From: Hyphomicrobiales bacterium
Lineage (GTDB): Bacteria > Pseudomonadota > Alphaproteobacteria > Rhizobiales > Rhizobiaceae
Direction of reading: 5' to 3'
Assembly: GCA_900472175.1 (NCBI GenBank)
Contig: UCHD01000025.1
Coordinates: 1 to 64,000 of the forward strand
Length of the DNA: 64,000 bases
In this document: one piece after another, positions 44,995-53,594 of the stretch
Layout of the letters: each line of letters opens with the position of its first letter
Numbering within the stretch: the first letter of the stretch is position 1
Position numbers and translations under genes: made by a program
Notes under the pieces: model-generated
What the model saw: the letters and a program-made list of their open reading frames with translations, nothing else
Told to the model about the DNA's origin: nothing
The model's database searches: none

Positions 44995-46110
44995 TCAGTC
45001 GATATCGCCCGCTGCCAGCCGGCTCCAATGTTCACCGGCCAGCCCGTTGAAAAACCCCTCGCCATTATGGAAGGCCTGAAGGATTTCGGGATCCTTGGCA
45101 TGGATGACACTTGAGGCGATATGGGTGAAGGAGATGCGGCGACCGAGCATGGCTTCAAGAAGCGCCGGCTGGGTACGGCCGCGCAGCGCAACGAGACCTC
45201 GCGCTGCGGCATGCGCGATCAGGCAGTCGATAACCTGGCGTTCCTGGCCGGGGATCGACAGGATCTGCAGAACCCTGCCGATACGCCCTGCATCTCCGTG
45301 ATAGACGAAAGCCCCAATTACGGCACCGGTCCGCGCCTCGACCTTGCAGAAATTGGCCTCGCCTTCCGCTCTTGCGTGCTTTGTATCCTGCACAATGTAG
45401 GCGAGTTGCTCGCTGGAAAAATCAGGCCGCAACAGGTACCGCGCTGTCAGTCGCACAAACAGTTCGGCAAAATCGTCAGCAGGCACATCGCTTGTCTTGA
45501 AGCTGCCCTGCCCGTTCCAGGTTGCCGGAATACCGGACCACCGCAGATCGTCTGAACGCATGCGCCCAAGCAGGACATCATCAGTCTTGCGCGCCAGCGG
45601 CCGCAGGAAACGGGCGGCGCTGATGCGACTCATACCGAGTTCCGTAAAGAAACCGGCCGGCCGGATGATGCGCAGCCAGTCGAGACTGTATTGCGGCAAG
45701 GAGAGCCCGCGCAGCTTCATCCACATTGCGGCCGACACCTCGCTCGCCGTCTCGCTGAACGACAGGTCCTGCGGGCCGGCGAGAAACGCCTTGAGCAGCC
45801 GCGCACCCGCCAGCGGATCGGCGTCCCGGCCCTCAACCATAAGGGAACCGCAAATCGCGGCGCGCAATTGCCTGCTCTGAAACGTCATCGGCAGACCTGT
45901 GGCGCCGACGAAACCGGTCATCTCACCGCCGTCATTGAGATGGACGAGCGACGTAATGCCAATGTCCTGGCCTGGCGCATCGAGATAAAAATGCCGGAGA
46001 TAGTCTGCCAGACCCTTGCCGGGCGGAGCCTTTGGATCGCGGAAGACGCGTTGAAACATCCCTGCCAGGGCCGGGATATCGGAGCTTTGCAACGCGCGGA
46101 TTTCACTCAT
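44995..46110 (-). CDS. GNAT-like protein, paralogue of the product of 48540-49712
   Basis: A 371-residue protein. It begins MSEIRALQSSDIPALAGMF, a GNAT-type start, has TSLVHLNDGGEMTGFVGA near residue 53 and ends FFNGLAGEHWSRLAAGD. The gene at 48540 encodes the same architecture (SLVHLNE, GEGFYAGGLASESWSRL), so the two are diverged paralogues. The fold suggests two tandem GNAT modules, as in acyl- or aminoacyl-transferases. It lies in a two-gene minus operon with a HemK-like methyltransferase, convergent with the nadE-like gene. Role in substituent transfer to the polysaccharide is inference. Confidence 0.7.
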   Translation of the reverse strand: MSEIRALQSSDIPALAGMFQRVFRDPKAPPGKGLADYLRHFYLDAPGQDIGITSLVHLNDGGEMTGFVGATGLPMTFQSRQLRAAICGSLMVEGRDADPLAGARLLKAFLAGPQDLSFSETASEVSAAMWMKLRGLSLPQYSLDWLRIIRPAGFFTELGMSRISAARFLRPLARKTDDVLLGRMRSDDLRWSGIPATWNGQGSFKTSDVPADDFAELFVRLTARYLLRPDFSSEQLAYIVQDTKHARAEGEANFCKVEARTGAVIGAFVYHGDAGRIGRVLQILSIPGQERQVIDCLIAHAAARGLVALRGRTQPALLEAMLGRRISFTHIASSVIHAKDPEILQAFHNGEGFFNGLAGEHWSRLAAGDID

Positions 46111-46163
46111 CGGCTTTTCGGGTTCCGGCAGAAGGTTTTGCAGGCAGGCTCAGTGCAGACGCG

Positions 46164-46850
46164 TCAAGCATCGGACCGTTTCTGGACGAAAGCGACACGC
46201 GGAAGACCAGTCGCATCCTCGGCAAAAGCCGCAGGCTCATAACCGCGCGCGCGCGCCAGCAGTGCTGCGGCCTGGCGATGCTGCCCCTCACCGAATTCGA
46301 AGGCAAGCCAGCCTCCAGGCTTCAGGAATGCCAGCGCATCACGGACAAGGCGTTGATGGATGGAGATACCGTAGGGGCCACCGTCGAAAGCCTCGCGCGG
46401 CTCATTGTCGAGAAGATGCGCGCTATCGCCTTCGAGGCGCTGGGTGGAGATATAGGGAGGGTTGCAGACGATCAGATCGATCTTGCCCTCAAGGTCCTCG
46501 CCCGAAAGGCCACCAAACAGGTCGCCCTGGATAACCCTTAAGCGATCGGAAACCCCGCAGCGTTCGGCATTTCGCTTCGCAAGGCTCACAGTCTCGTCGG
46601 TCAGATCGCATGCCCAGAGCTGGGCGGAAGGACTGTGTGTGGCAATTGCCAGGGCGAGGTTGCCGGAACCGCAACACATGTCGATCACCAGTGGATTTTC
46701 GGCCTTTCCGTCGATCAAGCCGATCGACGTGCGGCCCAGAAGCTCGGTTTCCTCTCTTGGAACGAGCACACCGGGAGCCAGTTCCAGGTCAACTCCCATG
46801 AAACGATGCAGTGGCGCTCCGTTCCGGTCCTCAACGCGTGCCTTGTCCAT
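46164..46850 (-). CDS. HemK/PrmC-like methyltransferase
   Basis: A 228-residue class I SAM-dependent methyltransferase. VIDMCCGSGNLALAIA is the SAM motif, NPPYIS the catalytic NPPY, and DGGPYGISIHQRLVRDAL and GGWLAFEFGEGQ are as in PrmC. True PrmC has an extra N-terminal helical domain that docks release factors; this protein lacks most of it. That and its place in a polysaccharide locus suggest an amide N-methyltransferase for another substrate. I use the ATG at 46850; a TTG at 46874 is a longer alternative. Confidence 0.75.
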   Translation of the reverse strand: MDKARVEDRNGAPLHRFMGVDLELAPGVLVPREETELLGRTSIGLIDGKAENPLVIDMCCGSGNLALAIATHSPSAQLWACDLTDETVSLAKRNAERCGVSDRLRVIQGDLFGGLSGEDLEGKIDLIVCNPPYISTQRLEGDSAHLLDNEPREAFDGGPYGISIHQRLVRDALAFLKPGGWLAFEFGEGQHRQAAALLARARGYEPAAFAEDATGLPRVAFVQKRSDA

Positions 46851-47154
46851 CACCAGCGCAACCCCAACCTGCAATCCCCAAAACCTTCTGCAATCAATAC
46901 CGTAGCGAAGTAAACATAAACTGAAATCAATTCAGCAATGGCAAGCGTTAACCTCAATATGAATTCTTGGCCGGTTCAGGCGCAAATTCACGGTGAAATT
47001 AACGACCTTTGCAGTGAATGAACGTATTGTTGGACAACCGGAAATCTAATGAAATTGACGCACCTGCAACTTTGACGCTTCCGCTCAATTTGCCGTGGTT
47101 GTTACCGCTGCACCCAAACGGAACCTCATTGACTGCAAGAGGAGAACATCAACG
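46851..47154. promoter_or_regulatory. Divergent control region of the two halves of the polysaccharide locus
   Basis: About 300 AT-rich bases between the minus-strand methyltransferase operon and the plus-strand wzx operon. It should contain both promoters. I found only a weak hairpin, CTGAA-5-TTCAG, near 46920-46935, and no recognised operator. Confidence 0.4.
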
Positions 47155-48456
47155 GTGACAGCGGACGCTTTTCACGCGCCCAAGCAGCGGACGCTTCTGT
47201 CGATGGTCATGTCCTATATGGCCTCCGGCGGCAGCCTCATCTTGAGTTCGGCCGCCCAGTTGCTCACCTTCGCCATTCTCGCCCGCTCACTCGGCGTCAA
47301 CGAGTTCAGCGTCTTCGTCGCCGTTACCGCGGTTTGCAACATTGCCGTTCATCTCTGCGGGCTCGGCGGCATGGAATGCCTGGTCCGGCGGGTCGCCCGC
47401 GATCCTACGATGTACCCGGTCATGCTCGGCCACAACATTATCCTGACGGCCATCAGCGGCGTAGCACTCGTCCTGCTCGGCGTCGCTATCCTGCCGTTCT
47501 TCTTCGCGCTTTCGCCCGATCCGTCGTTCAACCTCCTCGACATGACGCTGATGTTGATCACCAACATCATTTTCGTACGCATCATTGTCCTGACCGAGCA
47601 AATCTTCATCGGTCACTCCAATTTCGTCTCGGCCAACATGACCGTCGTCGGCTTTGCGATTGCGCGCACCATCACTGCAGCGCTTGCCTGCCTTGCATTT
47701 GGTGTCTCGACAGTCGCCGAATGGGCAGTCTGGCAATTTGCCTGCCACGTTCTGGTTGCCGCCTTCTGTATCCGGGCATTGGCAAAACTGGGTCGGCCCA
47801 AATACGAGATCGTTCGGGAAGAACTGCCGCTCGGCATGTATTTCAGCATTCCCTTCATTTTGCGTGCGATCCGCCAGAATGCCGACCTTTTGACGCTGAG
47901 CCTTGTCACGACGGCCGAAATCGTTGCCAGTTACAGCGTCGCCCGCCGGATTCTCGAAAGCAGCTATCTCTCCGTCGAAGCCTTGAACCGGTTGATGTAT
48001 CCCGGCTCTGCACGGGCAGCCGCCAATGGTCTTCACAAGGCGATGGATCGCATTCGCAAAGTGCTTTTTGCTGCAACAGGCATCAGCCTGGCAGCGGCGG
48101 CAACCGTATTCCTCCTGGCGCCGTTGCTGCCGTATCTGTTCGGCCACGAATATCTGACGCTCGTGTCCTTCGTCCGCAATCTCTGCTGGGTCGTCATACC
48201 GCTTGGCATGTGGTCGATTGCCGTCGAGGCCCTCGGTGCCGCCGGATATCATGCAGCGCGCGCAAGTGTCATGGGTCTTGGCAGCATTCTGGGCGCAGCC
48301 CTTGCCGCCTGGGCGACCTGGTACGCCCCCCCGATGGGAACTGTCGTTTCATTCTATGTGATCGAGATTTCAATGGTGGCCGTCGCCTGGACGGTCTTCT
48401 TCCGGCACGCGAAGAAGGATGAGCTAAAAAATAGTGCCGGGGCAGTTCTTATATAA
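47155..48456 (+). CDS. Polysaccharide flippase (Wzx/RfbX-like, MOP superfamily)
   Basis: A 433-residue integral membrane protein with about 12 hydrophobic segments, starting after a short basic tail (APKQRTLLSMVMSYMASGGSL). FAILARSLGVNEFSVFVAVTA and the central ADLLTLSLVTTAEIVASYSVARRI are typical of Wzx and polysaccharide exporters. The GTG at 47155 has an AAGAGGAGA ribosome site and is preferred to a GTG at 47095 without one. It flips lipid-linked repeat units across the inner membrane. Confidence 0.87.
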   Translation: MTADAFHAPKQRTLLSMVMSYMASGGSLILSSAAQLLTFAILARSLGVNEFSVFVAVTAVCNIAVHLCGLGGMECLVRRVARDPTMYPVMLGHNIILTAISGVALVLLGVAILPFFFALSPDPSFNLLDMTLMLITNIIFVRIIVLTEQIFIGHSNFVSANMTVVGFAIARTITAALACLAFGVSTVAEWAVWQFACHVLVAAFCIRALAKLGRPKYEIVREELPLGMYFSIPFILRAIRQNADLLTLSLVTTAEIVASYSVARRILESSYLSVEALNRLMYPGSARAAANGLHKAMDRIRKVLFAATGISLAAAATVFLLAPLLPYLFGHEYLTLVSFVRNLCWVVIPLGMWSIAVEALGAAGYHAARASVMGLGSILGAALAAWATWYAPPMGTVVSFYVIEISMVAVAWTVFFRHAKKDELKNSAGAVLI

Positions 48457-48539
48457 TTACGCTTTATGCAATTAGAGAATATTGACCGATATCCCGTAAA
48501 TAAACTGGCGTAATGGAGCCGGATATAAAAGAGTGCGAC

Positions 48540-49712
48540 ATGACACCCGCTGCGGAAAATGCTTTGAGACAACCCACCGAACTCTCCGCCTCGCCCTCCG
48601 GAGAGGGACGATCGAGGCCCATTACAGGTGCGGTTCGCGCAATGGAGCGCTCGGATCTTCCGGCGGTCGCCGATCTGTTCACCCGGACCTTCCGCAAGAA
48701 CAACCAGGCGACGGACAGTCAATTGGCTGGCTATCTCGAAACGGTTTTCTTCAGCAGCCCTCTCTACACGCCGGATGTCGGCAGCCTCGTCCACCTGAAC
48801 GAGACATCGACGATCGACAGCGCTATCCTGGCAATGCCGGTGGAATTCATCGTTCATGGCCGGCCGGTAACCGCTAGAGTACTGTGTGCCTTCATGGCCG
48901 AAGGAAAATCCGGCGCGGCCGGGGCTGCCCGCCTTGCCCGCATGTTGCGCGCAGCACGCCAGGATTTCTGCTTTACCGACAACGCATCACCCGTCAGCGC
49001 CGACCACTGGGTTGCCGGCGGCGGGCTGGTCCTGCCTGTTCAAAGTCTCGAATGGCACCGCACATTCCGCCCGGCCGCAGCCGCGCTCGACATGGCGCGC
49101 CGCAGGGTGAAACTGCTTGCCAAGCTACCCCTTCAGGGGCTTGCCCGAATTGCGGACCGTCTCGTGCGCCGCTCGAAGACGTCTTTCGCCGCCACCTCAC
49201 AGGACGGGGTCACCAGCACCTCGATCTCGCTGACGCAGTTCATAGAACAGGCCCAGGTGATGATGGAGCGCTTCTCCGTCCATCCGGTCTTTTCCAAACC
49301 GGAATTCGATTGGCTGGTCGCTGCCGCGAAACTGAATACCTCGCTTGGCGAACTTCAATGCCGCAGCATCGCGGATGCGCAGGGCAAGATCATCGGCTGC
49401 TATCTGTATTTTGGCGCGAATAGTCGCAACGCCGTGGTCATGAACATCTTTTGCCACGAGCGTCAGGAAGCGATCGTGGTCGCTCAAATTTTCGCGGATC
49501 TCGACAACCTGGGATATGCAAGCGCGCAAGGAATGGCGCAGCCCTTCCTGACACAGGCGGTGCTGCGGCAACGCCATCTGGTCCACAAGCACACCGGGTA
49601 TTTCTGCCTGGTGACGCGCCACGCAGACCTGAAGGAAGCGGCCATCGGCGAAGGGTTTTATGCCGGTGGCCTGGCCTCGGAAAGCTGGAGCCGGCTGCTG
49701 CACGATTTCTAG
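48540..49712 (+). CDS. GNAT-like protein, paralogue of the product of 44995-46110
   Basis: A 390-residue protein sharing the paralogue's layout: VRAMERSDLPAVADLFTRTFR near residue 32, GSLVHLNETS near 80, a central basic segment (RRRVKLLAKLPLQG) and a C-terminal GEGFYAGGLASESWSRL. The last third (IADAQGKIIGCYLYFG) resembles a second GNAT module. I choose the ATG at 48540 with a weak AAGAG site; 48513 is an alternative. It sits between the flippase and the chain-length regulator, so a role in decorating the polysaccharide is likely but unproven. Confidence 0.68.
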   Translation: MTPAAENALRQPTELSASPSGEGRSRPITGAVRAMERSDLPAVADLFTRTFRKNNQATDSQLAGYLETVFFSSPLYTPDVGSLVHLNETSTIDSAILAMPVEFIVHGRPVTARVLCAFMAEGKSGAAGAARLARMLRAARQDFCFTDNASPVSADHWVAGGGLVLPVQSLEWHRTFRPAAAALDMARRRVKLLAKLPLQGLARIADRLVRRSKTSFAATSQDGVTSTSISLTQFIEQAQVMMERFSVHPVFSKPEFDWLVAAAKLNTSLGELQCRSIADAQGKIIGCYLYFGANSRNAVVMNIFCHERQEAIVVAQIFADLDNLGYASAQGMAQPFLTQAVLRQRHLVHKHTGYFCLVTRHADLKEAAIGEGFYAGGLASESWSRLLHDF

Positions 49713-49848
49713 TCTGCACTACTCCGTATGCGGGTGCTCGCGCCCGGCATTTTAACGTCCGGTTTACCATAAGCGGCTATTCATGATGTTCACCTAGAGC
49801 ACGGCGATAGTCTGTACGGGCTTGAAGCACGCCGCGGAGGCAGAACGG

Positions 49849-51477
49849 ATGTATACGCCGAAGGAGCCGGATCTGCGGCAAGCGATGAAGCGCCCGGAAC
49901 CGGCCGTTCGATCGCGTCCGCGCGCCGGTTCCCTGCTGGATCTGGTTTCCGACGACGAAGACGATTTCCACCCCGCCCGCCATGCCTCGGCCGCGGCGGA
50001 GACCGCCCGCGCGACATTTTCTCCGACCCGGCAACAGGCGGCCATCGCCGAACAGATCAACGCGCCATCGACGCCCGTTAAGGGGCAGATCATGGGCTAT
50101 GTCGCGGCCCTTCGCGCCATCGGTCCTGACGACATTCTCCTCTGGCTCAAGGACGGTCTCCTCTGGATCGTCGGCGCAACCGCCCTGTGCGTAGCCGCCG
50201 CACTGATCTATGCGATGACAGCCCAGCCGCGGTACACCGTCTACACCGATCTCGTCATCGATCCATCCAACCTTCAGGTGGTCAATGACGATGTGTTCGG
50301 CTCCAATCCGCAGCGCGATTCGCAATTGCTCGAGGTCGAAAGCAAACTGCGTATCCTGACGTCGCGCAATGTTCTGACCCGCGTCATCGACAGCATGAAC
50401 CTGACGCAGGACCCGGAATTCGTAAAGCCCGGTCTCCTTGGGGGCATCAAGGAACTCTTCTCCAGCGCCAGCAAGGACGAAACCCAGCAGGCAAAGTTGC
50501 TGGGCGCCACCCGCGCGCTTTCCGAACGTGTCGAAGCACGGCGCGAAGAGCGTTCATTCGTCGTTTCCCTTGGCGTCTATACCGACAATCCGGAGAAATC
50601 GGTGACACTCTCCGACGCGATCGTCGATGCTTTCGAAAAGGAAATCTTCGAATCCGCCGCGCAAAGTGCCGGCAGGGTTGCAACAACGCTCAATGATCGC
50701 CTGGAAGAGCTTCGCCGCAACGTCACCGACGCCGAAGCAAAGGTGGAGGAGTTCAAGCGCCAAAAGGGACTGCAATCCTCGAATGGCGAGCTGGTCAGTT
50801 CGCAGTTGGTTGCCGAGTTGAACACGCAGGTCCTGACGGCACAACAGCGCTATATCGAGCTGGAAACGCGCTACAAGCAGATGCAGGAAGCGATATCGAC
50901 AGGCCGGACCGGCACGGCATCGGTTTTTGTTTCACCGTCAATGACGTCGCTCCGGCAGGATTACGACCAGGCTCTGCTGCAACTCAACTCGCTGAAACTT
51001 ACCTACGGCACCCGCCACCCGCGGATCACAGCGGCCAATTCCGATCTGGCGACCTTGAAGGCATCCATCAACAATGAAGCCCGGCGGATTGCCGATGCGG
51101 CGTTGGGAGACATGAACCAGGCCAAGTCGGCGCTCGCCGCCCTCCAGGGCAAGGCAAACGAACAGCAGACGACCGTCTACATGGACAACGACTCCCAGGT
51201 CGAACTGCGGGACCTGGAGCGCGACGCACGCGCCAAGGCGGCCCTTTACGAAACACATCTGACCCGCGCCCAGCAGATCACCGAACAGCAGCAGATCAAC
51301 ACCTCCAATATCCGGGTGATTTCCCGTGCAATGCCGCCGCAATCGCGCAGCTGGCCGCCGCGCACCCTGATCCTGCTTGCCGTAGGAGCGTTTGCCGGTA
51401 TCGCAATCGGCGTCGGGCTTGCCCTTCTGTTTGGCATCCTGCGGGCCTTGCGCCAAGAACAGCCGCGTGCGGGCTGA
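49849..51477 (+). CDS. Polysaccharide chain-length determinant (Wzz/ExoP-like, no kinase domain)
   Basis: A 542-residue membrane protein. A first membrane helix at about 103-124 follows an unusually long cytoplasmic N-terminus of about 100 residues. The Wzz domain (YTVYTDLVIDPSN, VESKLRILTSRNVL) is next, then long coiled coils, the family segment LERDARAKAALYETHL and a second membrane helix near the C-terminus. It lacks the C-terminal tyrosine kinase of ExoP-type proteins. The ATG at 49849 has a GGAGG ribosome site. It sets polymer length together with the next gene's polymerase. Confidence 0.87.
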   Translation: MYTPKEPDLRQAMKRPEPAVRSRPRAGSLLDLVSDDEDDFHPARHASAAAETARATFSPTRQQAAIAEQINAPSTPVKGQIMGYVAALRAIGPDDILLWLKDGLLWIVGATALCVAAALIYAMTAQPRYTVYTDLVIDPSNLQVVNDDVFGSNPQRDSQLLEVESKLRILTSRNVLTRVIDSMNLTQDPEFVKPGLLGGIKELFSSASKDETQQAKLLGATRALSERVEARREERSFVVSLGVYTDNPEKSVTLSDAIVDAFEKEIFESAAQSAGRVATTLNDRLEELRRNVTDAEAKVEEFKRQKGLQSSNGELVSSQLVAELNTQVLTAQQRYIELETRYKQMQEAISTGRTGTASVFVSPSMTSLRQDYDQALLQLNSLKLTYGTRHPRITAANSDLATLKASINNEARRIADAALGDMNQAKSALAALQGKANEQQTTVYMDNDSQVELRDLERDARAKAALYETHLTRAQQITEQQQINTSNIRVISRAMPPQSRSWPPRTLILLAVGAFAGIAIGVGLALLFGILRALRQEQPRAG

Positions 51478-51478
51478 C

Positions 51479-52825
51479 ATGAAGACCGCGTCGCCGGACA
51501 ATCATGCACGACCGGTTGCTGCCGGTGTTGGAAGCGGCGGTATCAGCGCCGGTCCAATCCTGTTCATGGCGATCTTCCTGTTCTTCTGGATTTCCACGAC
51601 GCCGTTCGTCGATCTCACCGGCGAGGGCGTCCTCGACCCGTCCGCCGGCAATTCGAATCGTCTGAACCAGATCGTATCGCTCAGCCTGTTTGCCGGCACG
51701 CTCTGCTACGGTTTGCTTCACCCATTGCGGGCGACAATCCTTCAGCCCCGCGCGCTGCTGCTGCCGATGTTCGGCTGGTTCCTGTTCGTCTCGCTGATTT
51801 CCAACTATCCGATGCTTGGCATCAAAGCGGTCATCCTGACTGTCATGGCGACCATCAATGCCAGCATCTACCTGCTGATGCCGTCATCGGAGAAACAATT
51901 CGCCAAGATGCTGGCGATCGGTACGCTGATCATGCTGGCGACCGCCTATTACGGCATCATCTTCAAACCGGACGTGTCGATCCATCAACTATCGGAACTG
52001 CGCGAACCGATGAATGCAGGCCTGTGGCGCGGCCATTTTCCGCACAAGAACAGCGCCGCCGCCGCCATGGTGGTCGCCACCTTCTTCGGGCTGTTCGTCA
52101 TGAATGCTTTTTCGCGGCTCGCCGGGATCGCCATCGTCGTGCTCTCCATCTTCTTCCTCGTTCACACAGGGGGGAAAACCTCCAGCGCCATGCTGCCCGC
52201 CATCCTGATCCTGGCCTGGGCGTTTGAGCGCATGCGGTTTCTGCGCATTCCCATCGCCGTCGGCGGCATCGCCGTATTCAATCTGTTTGCCGTCGGTTCA
52301 GCCGTCTTCCGGCCACTCGGCGATTTCATCACGTCGCTTGGGATCGACGCCACCTTCACCAACCGTGCCGACATCTGGCGCTTTGCCTTCACGGCACTCG
52401 CCGAAAATCCGATCACCGGCTACGGCATCAAGGCCTTCTGGCAAACGCAGGAGCTGGTCTATGGTGGCGGCGCGGTCGAAACCTGGGCCGTCACCGCCGC
52501 CAACGGGCACAATTCCTATCTCGATATCGCCCTGATGGCAGGTATTCCCGGCCTCCTTCTGACGCTGCTTTGGATTATCTTCCTGCCGTTGCGTGATATC
52601 TCGCGCTTGCCTCCAGCCATCGAACATTCGCACCTGACGCGGCTTTTCATCCGGGTCTGGCTCTATGTCATTTTCAACGCCGGCCTCGAAAGCCTGTTTT
52701 TCGAAGGCGGCAATCTATTGTGGTTCACTTTTCTCTATTGCCTGTATGGCCTGCGCCTCCAATCGTCAGCGACGCTGACGAACGAGCGCTTTACGCCCGC
52801 GGAAAGACCGGCCGCCCATGCCTGA
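51479..52825 (+). CDS. O-antigen ligase/polymerase-like membrane protein (Wzy/ExoQ type)
   Basis: A 448-residue protein with ten or more hydrophobic segments. The large periplasmic loop includes RGHFPHKNSAAAAM near residue 185 and TAANGHNSYLDIALMAGIPG near 345, both features of the ExoQ/WaaL superfamily. It polymerises repeat units on the periplasmic face. It begins one base after the wzz-like stop and overlaps the deacetylase start by eight bases. Confidence 0.87.
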   Translation: MKTASPDNHARPVAAGVGSGGISAGPILFMAIFLFFWISTTPFVDLTGEGVLDPSAGNSNRLNQIVSLSLFAGTLCYGLLHPLRATILQPRALLLPMFGWFLFVSLISNYPMLGIKAVILTVMATINASIYLLMPSSEKQFAKMLAIGTLIMLATAYYGIIFKPDVSIHQLSELREPMNAGLWRGHFPHKNSAAAAMVVATFFGLFVMNAFSRLAGIAIVVLSIFFLVHTGGKTSSAMLPAILILAWAFERMRFLRIPIAVGGIAVFNLFAVGSAVFRPLGDFITSLGIDATFTNRADIWRFAFTALAENPITGYGIKAFWQTQELVYGGGAVETWAVTAANGHNSYLDIALMAGIPGLLLTLLWIIFLPLRDISRLPPAIEHSHLTRLFIRVWLYVIFNAGLESLFFEGGNLLWFTFLYCLYGLRLQSSATLTNERFTPAERPAAHA

Positions 52826-53594
52826 GATTTTCACCACGCTTACCAATATCGCCGACCGGGTGAACAACCGGCTCGTCTGGCAGTTCGCCAGAACACGGCG
52901 GCCGATCGCGACAGAGCGGCCGATCATTTCCTTCACCTTCGACGACGTTCCCGATACGGCCCTGACCAACGGCGCCGCCATTCTGGAGAAATACGGCGCA
53001 CGCGGCACGTTCTACATCGCCGGCGGCCTGGAAGGACGTATTGAGCCGGACCGGCGCTTGATCTCGGCCGACGGCTGCCGCGAACTGTTTGCGCGAGGGC
53101 ACGAAATCGGCTGCCACACATTTTCTCACCGCAAGGTCAGCACCCTCGGCAGCCGGACATTTGCGCGTGACCTCGCCCGCAACGAAGCCTTCCTGACCGA
53201 TGCCGGGATCTCCCGTAAACCCAGCAACTTTGCGTTCCCCTACAATGCGGCGTCACCTCGCCTTCGGCGCGTTTTGAAAAAACGCTACACGACCTGCCGG
53301 GCAGCCGGCGAAGCGATCAACCGGGGAGCGGTCGATCCTTTCATGCTGAAAGCCGTTGAAATTCGTCAGCCGGAAGACCACGCTGCAGGATTGACGCGGT
53401 GGATCGACGATGTTGCGGCCAACCCGGGCTGGCTGATCTTCTTCACCCACGATATCGCTGCAACTCCGACGCCCTACGGCTGCCGGCCAGAAACGCTGGA
53501 GCGGCTGGTGTCGCACGCCCGCGAACGCCAGTGCGACATACTCCCTGTCTGTGAGGCGGTACAGTGCTTCGGCTGGAAGGAGGCCCACCCTTGA
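52818..53594 (+). CDS. Polysaccharide deacetylase family protein (NodB homology domain)
   Basis: A 258-residue carbohydrate esterase family 4 protein. The catalytic Asp pair is in SFTFDDVP (residues 38-45) and the metal-binding His pair is His100 and His104 in CHTFSHRK. FAFPYNAASPRLRR and LIFFTHDIAATPTPYG are the third and fifth conserved regions. No signal peptide is visible, so it may act on cytoplasmic precursors. It probably removes N- or O-acetyl groups from the polymer or its repeat unit. Confidence 0.88.
   Translation: MPEIFTTLTNIADRVNNRLVWQFARTRRPIATERPIISFTFDDVPDTALTNGAAILEKYGARGTFYIAGGLEGRIEPDRRLISADGCRELFARGHEIGCHTFSHRKVSTLGSRTFARDLARNEAFLTDAGISRKPSNFAFPYNAASPRLRRVLKKRYTTCRAAGEAINRGAVDPFMLKAVEIRQPEDHAAGLTRWIDDVAANPGWLIFFTHDIAATPTPYGCRPETLERLVSHARERQCDILPVCEAVQCFGWKEAHP

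Noticed and set aside
47287-48252. 321-codon open frame on minus
   Set aside because: Shadow of the flippase gene; composition full of Asp, Gly and Arg without domains.
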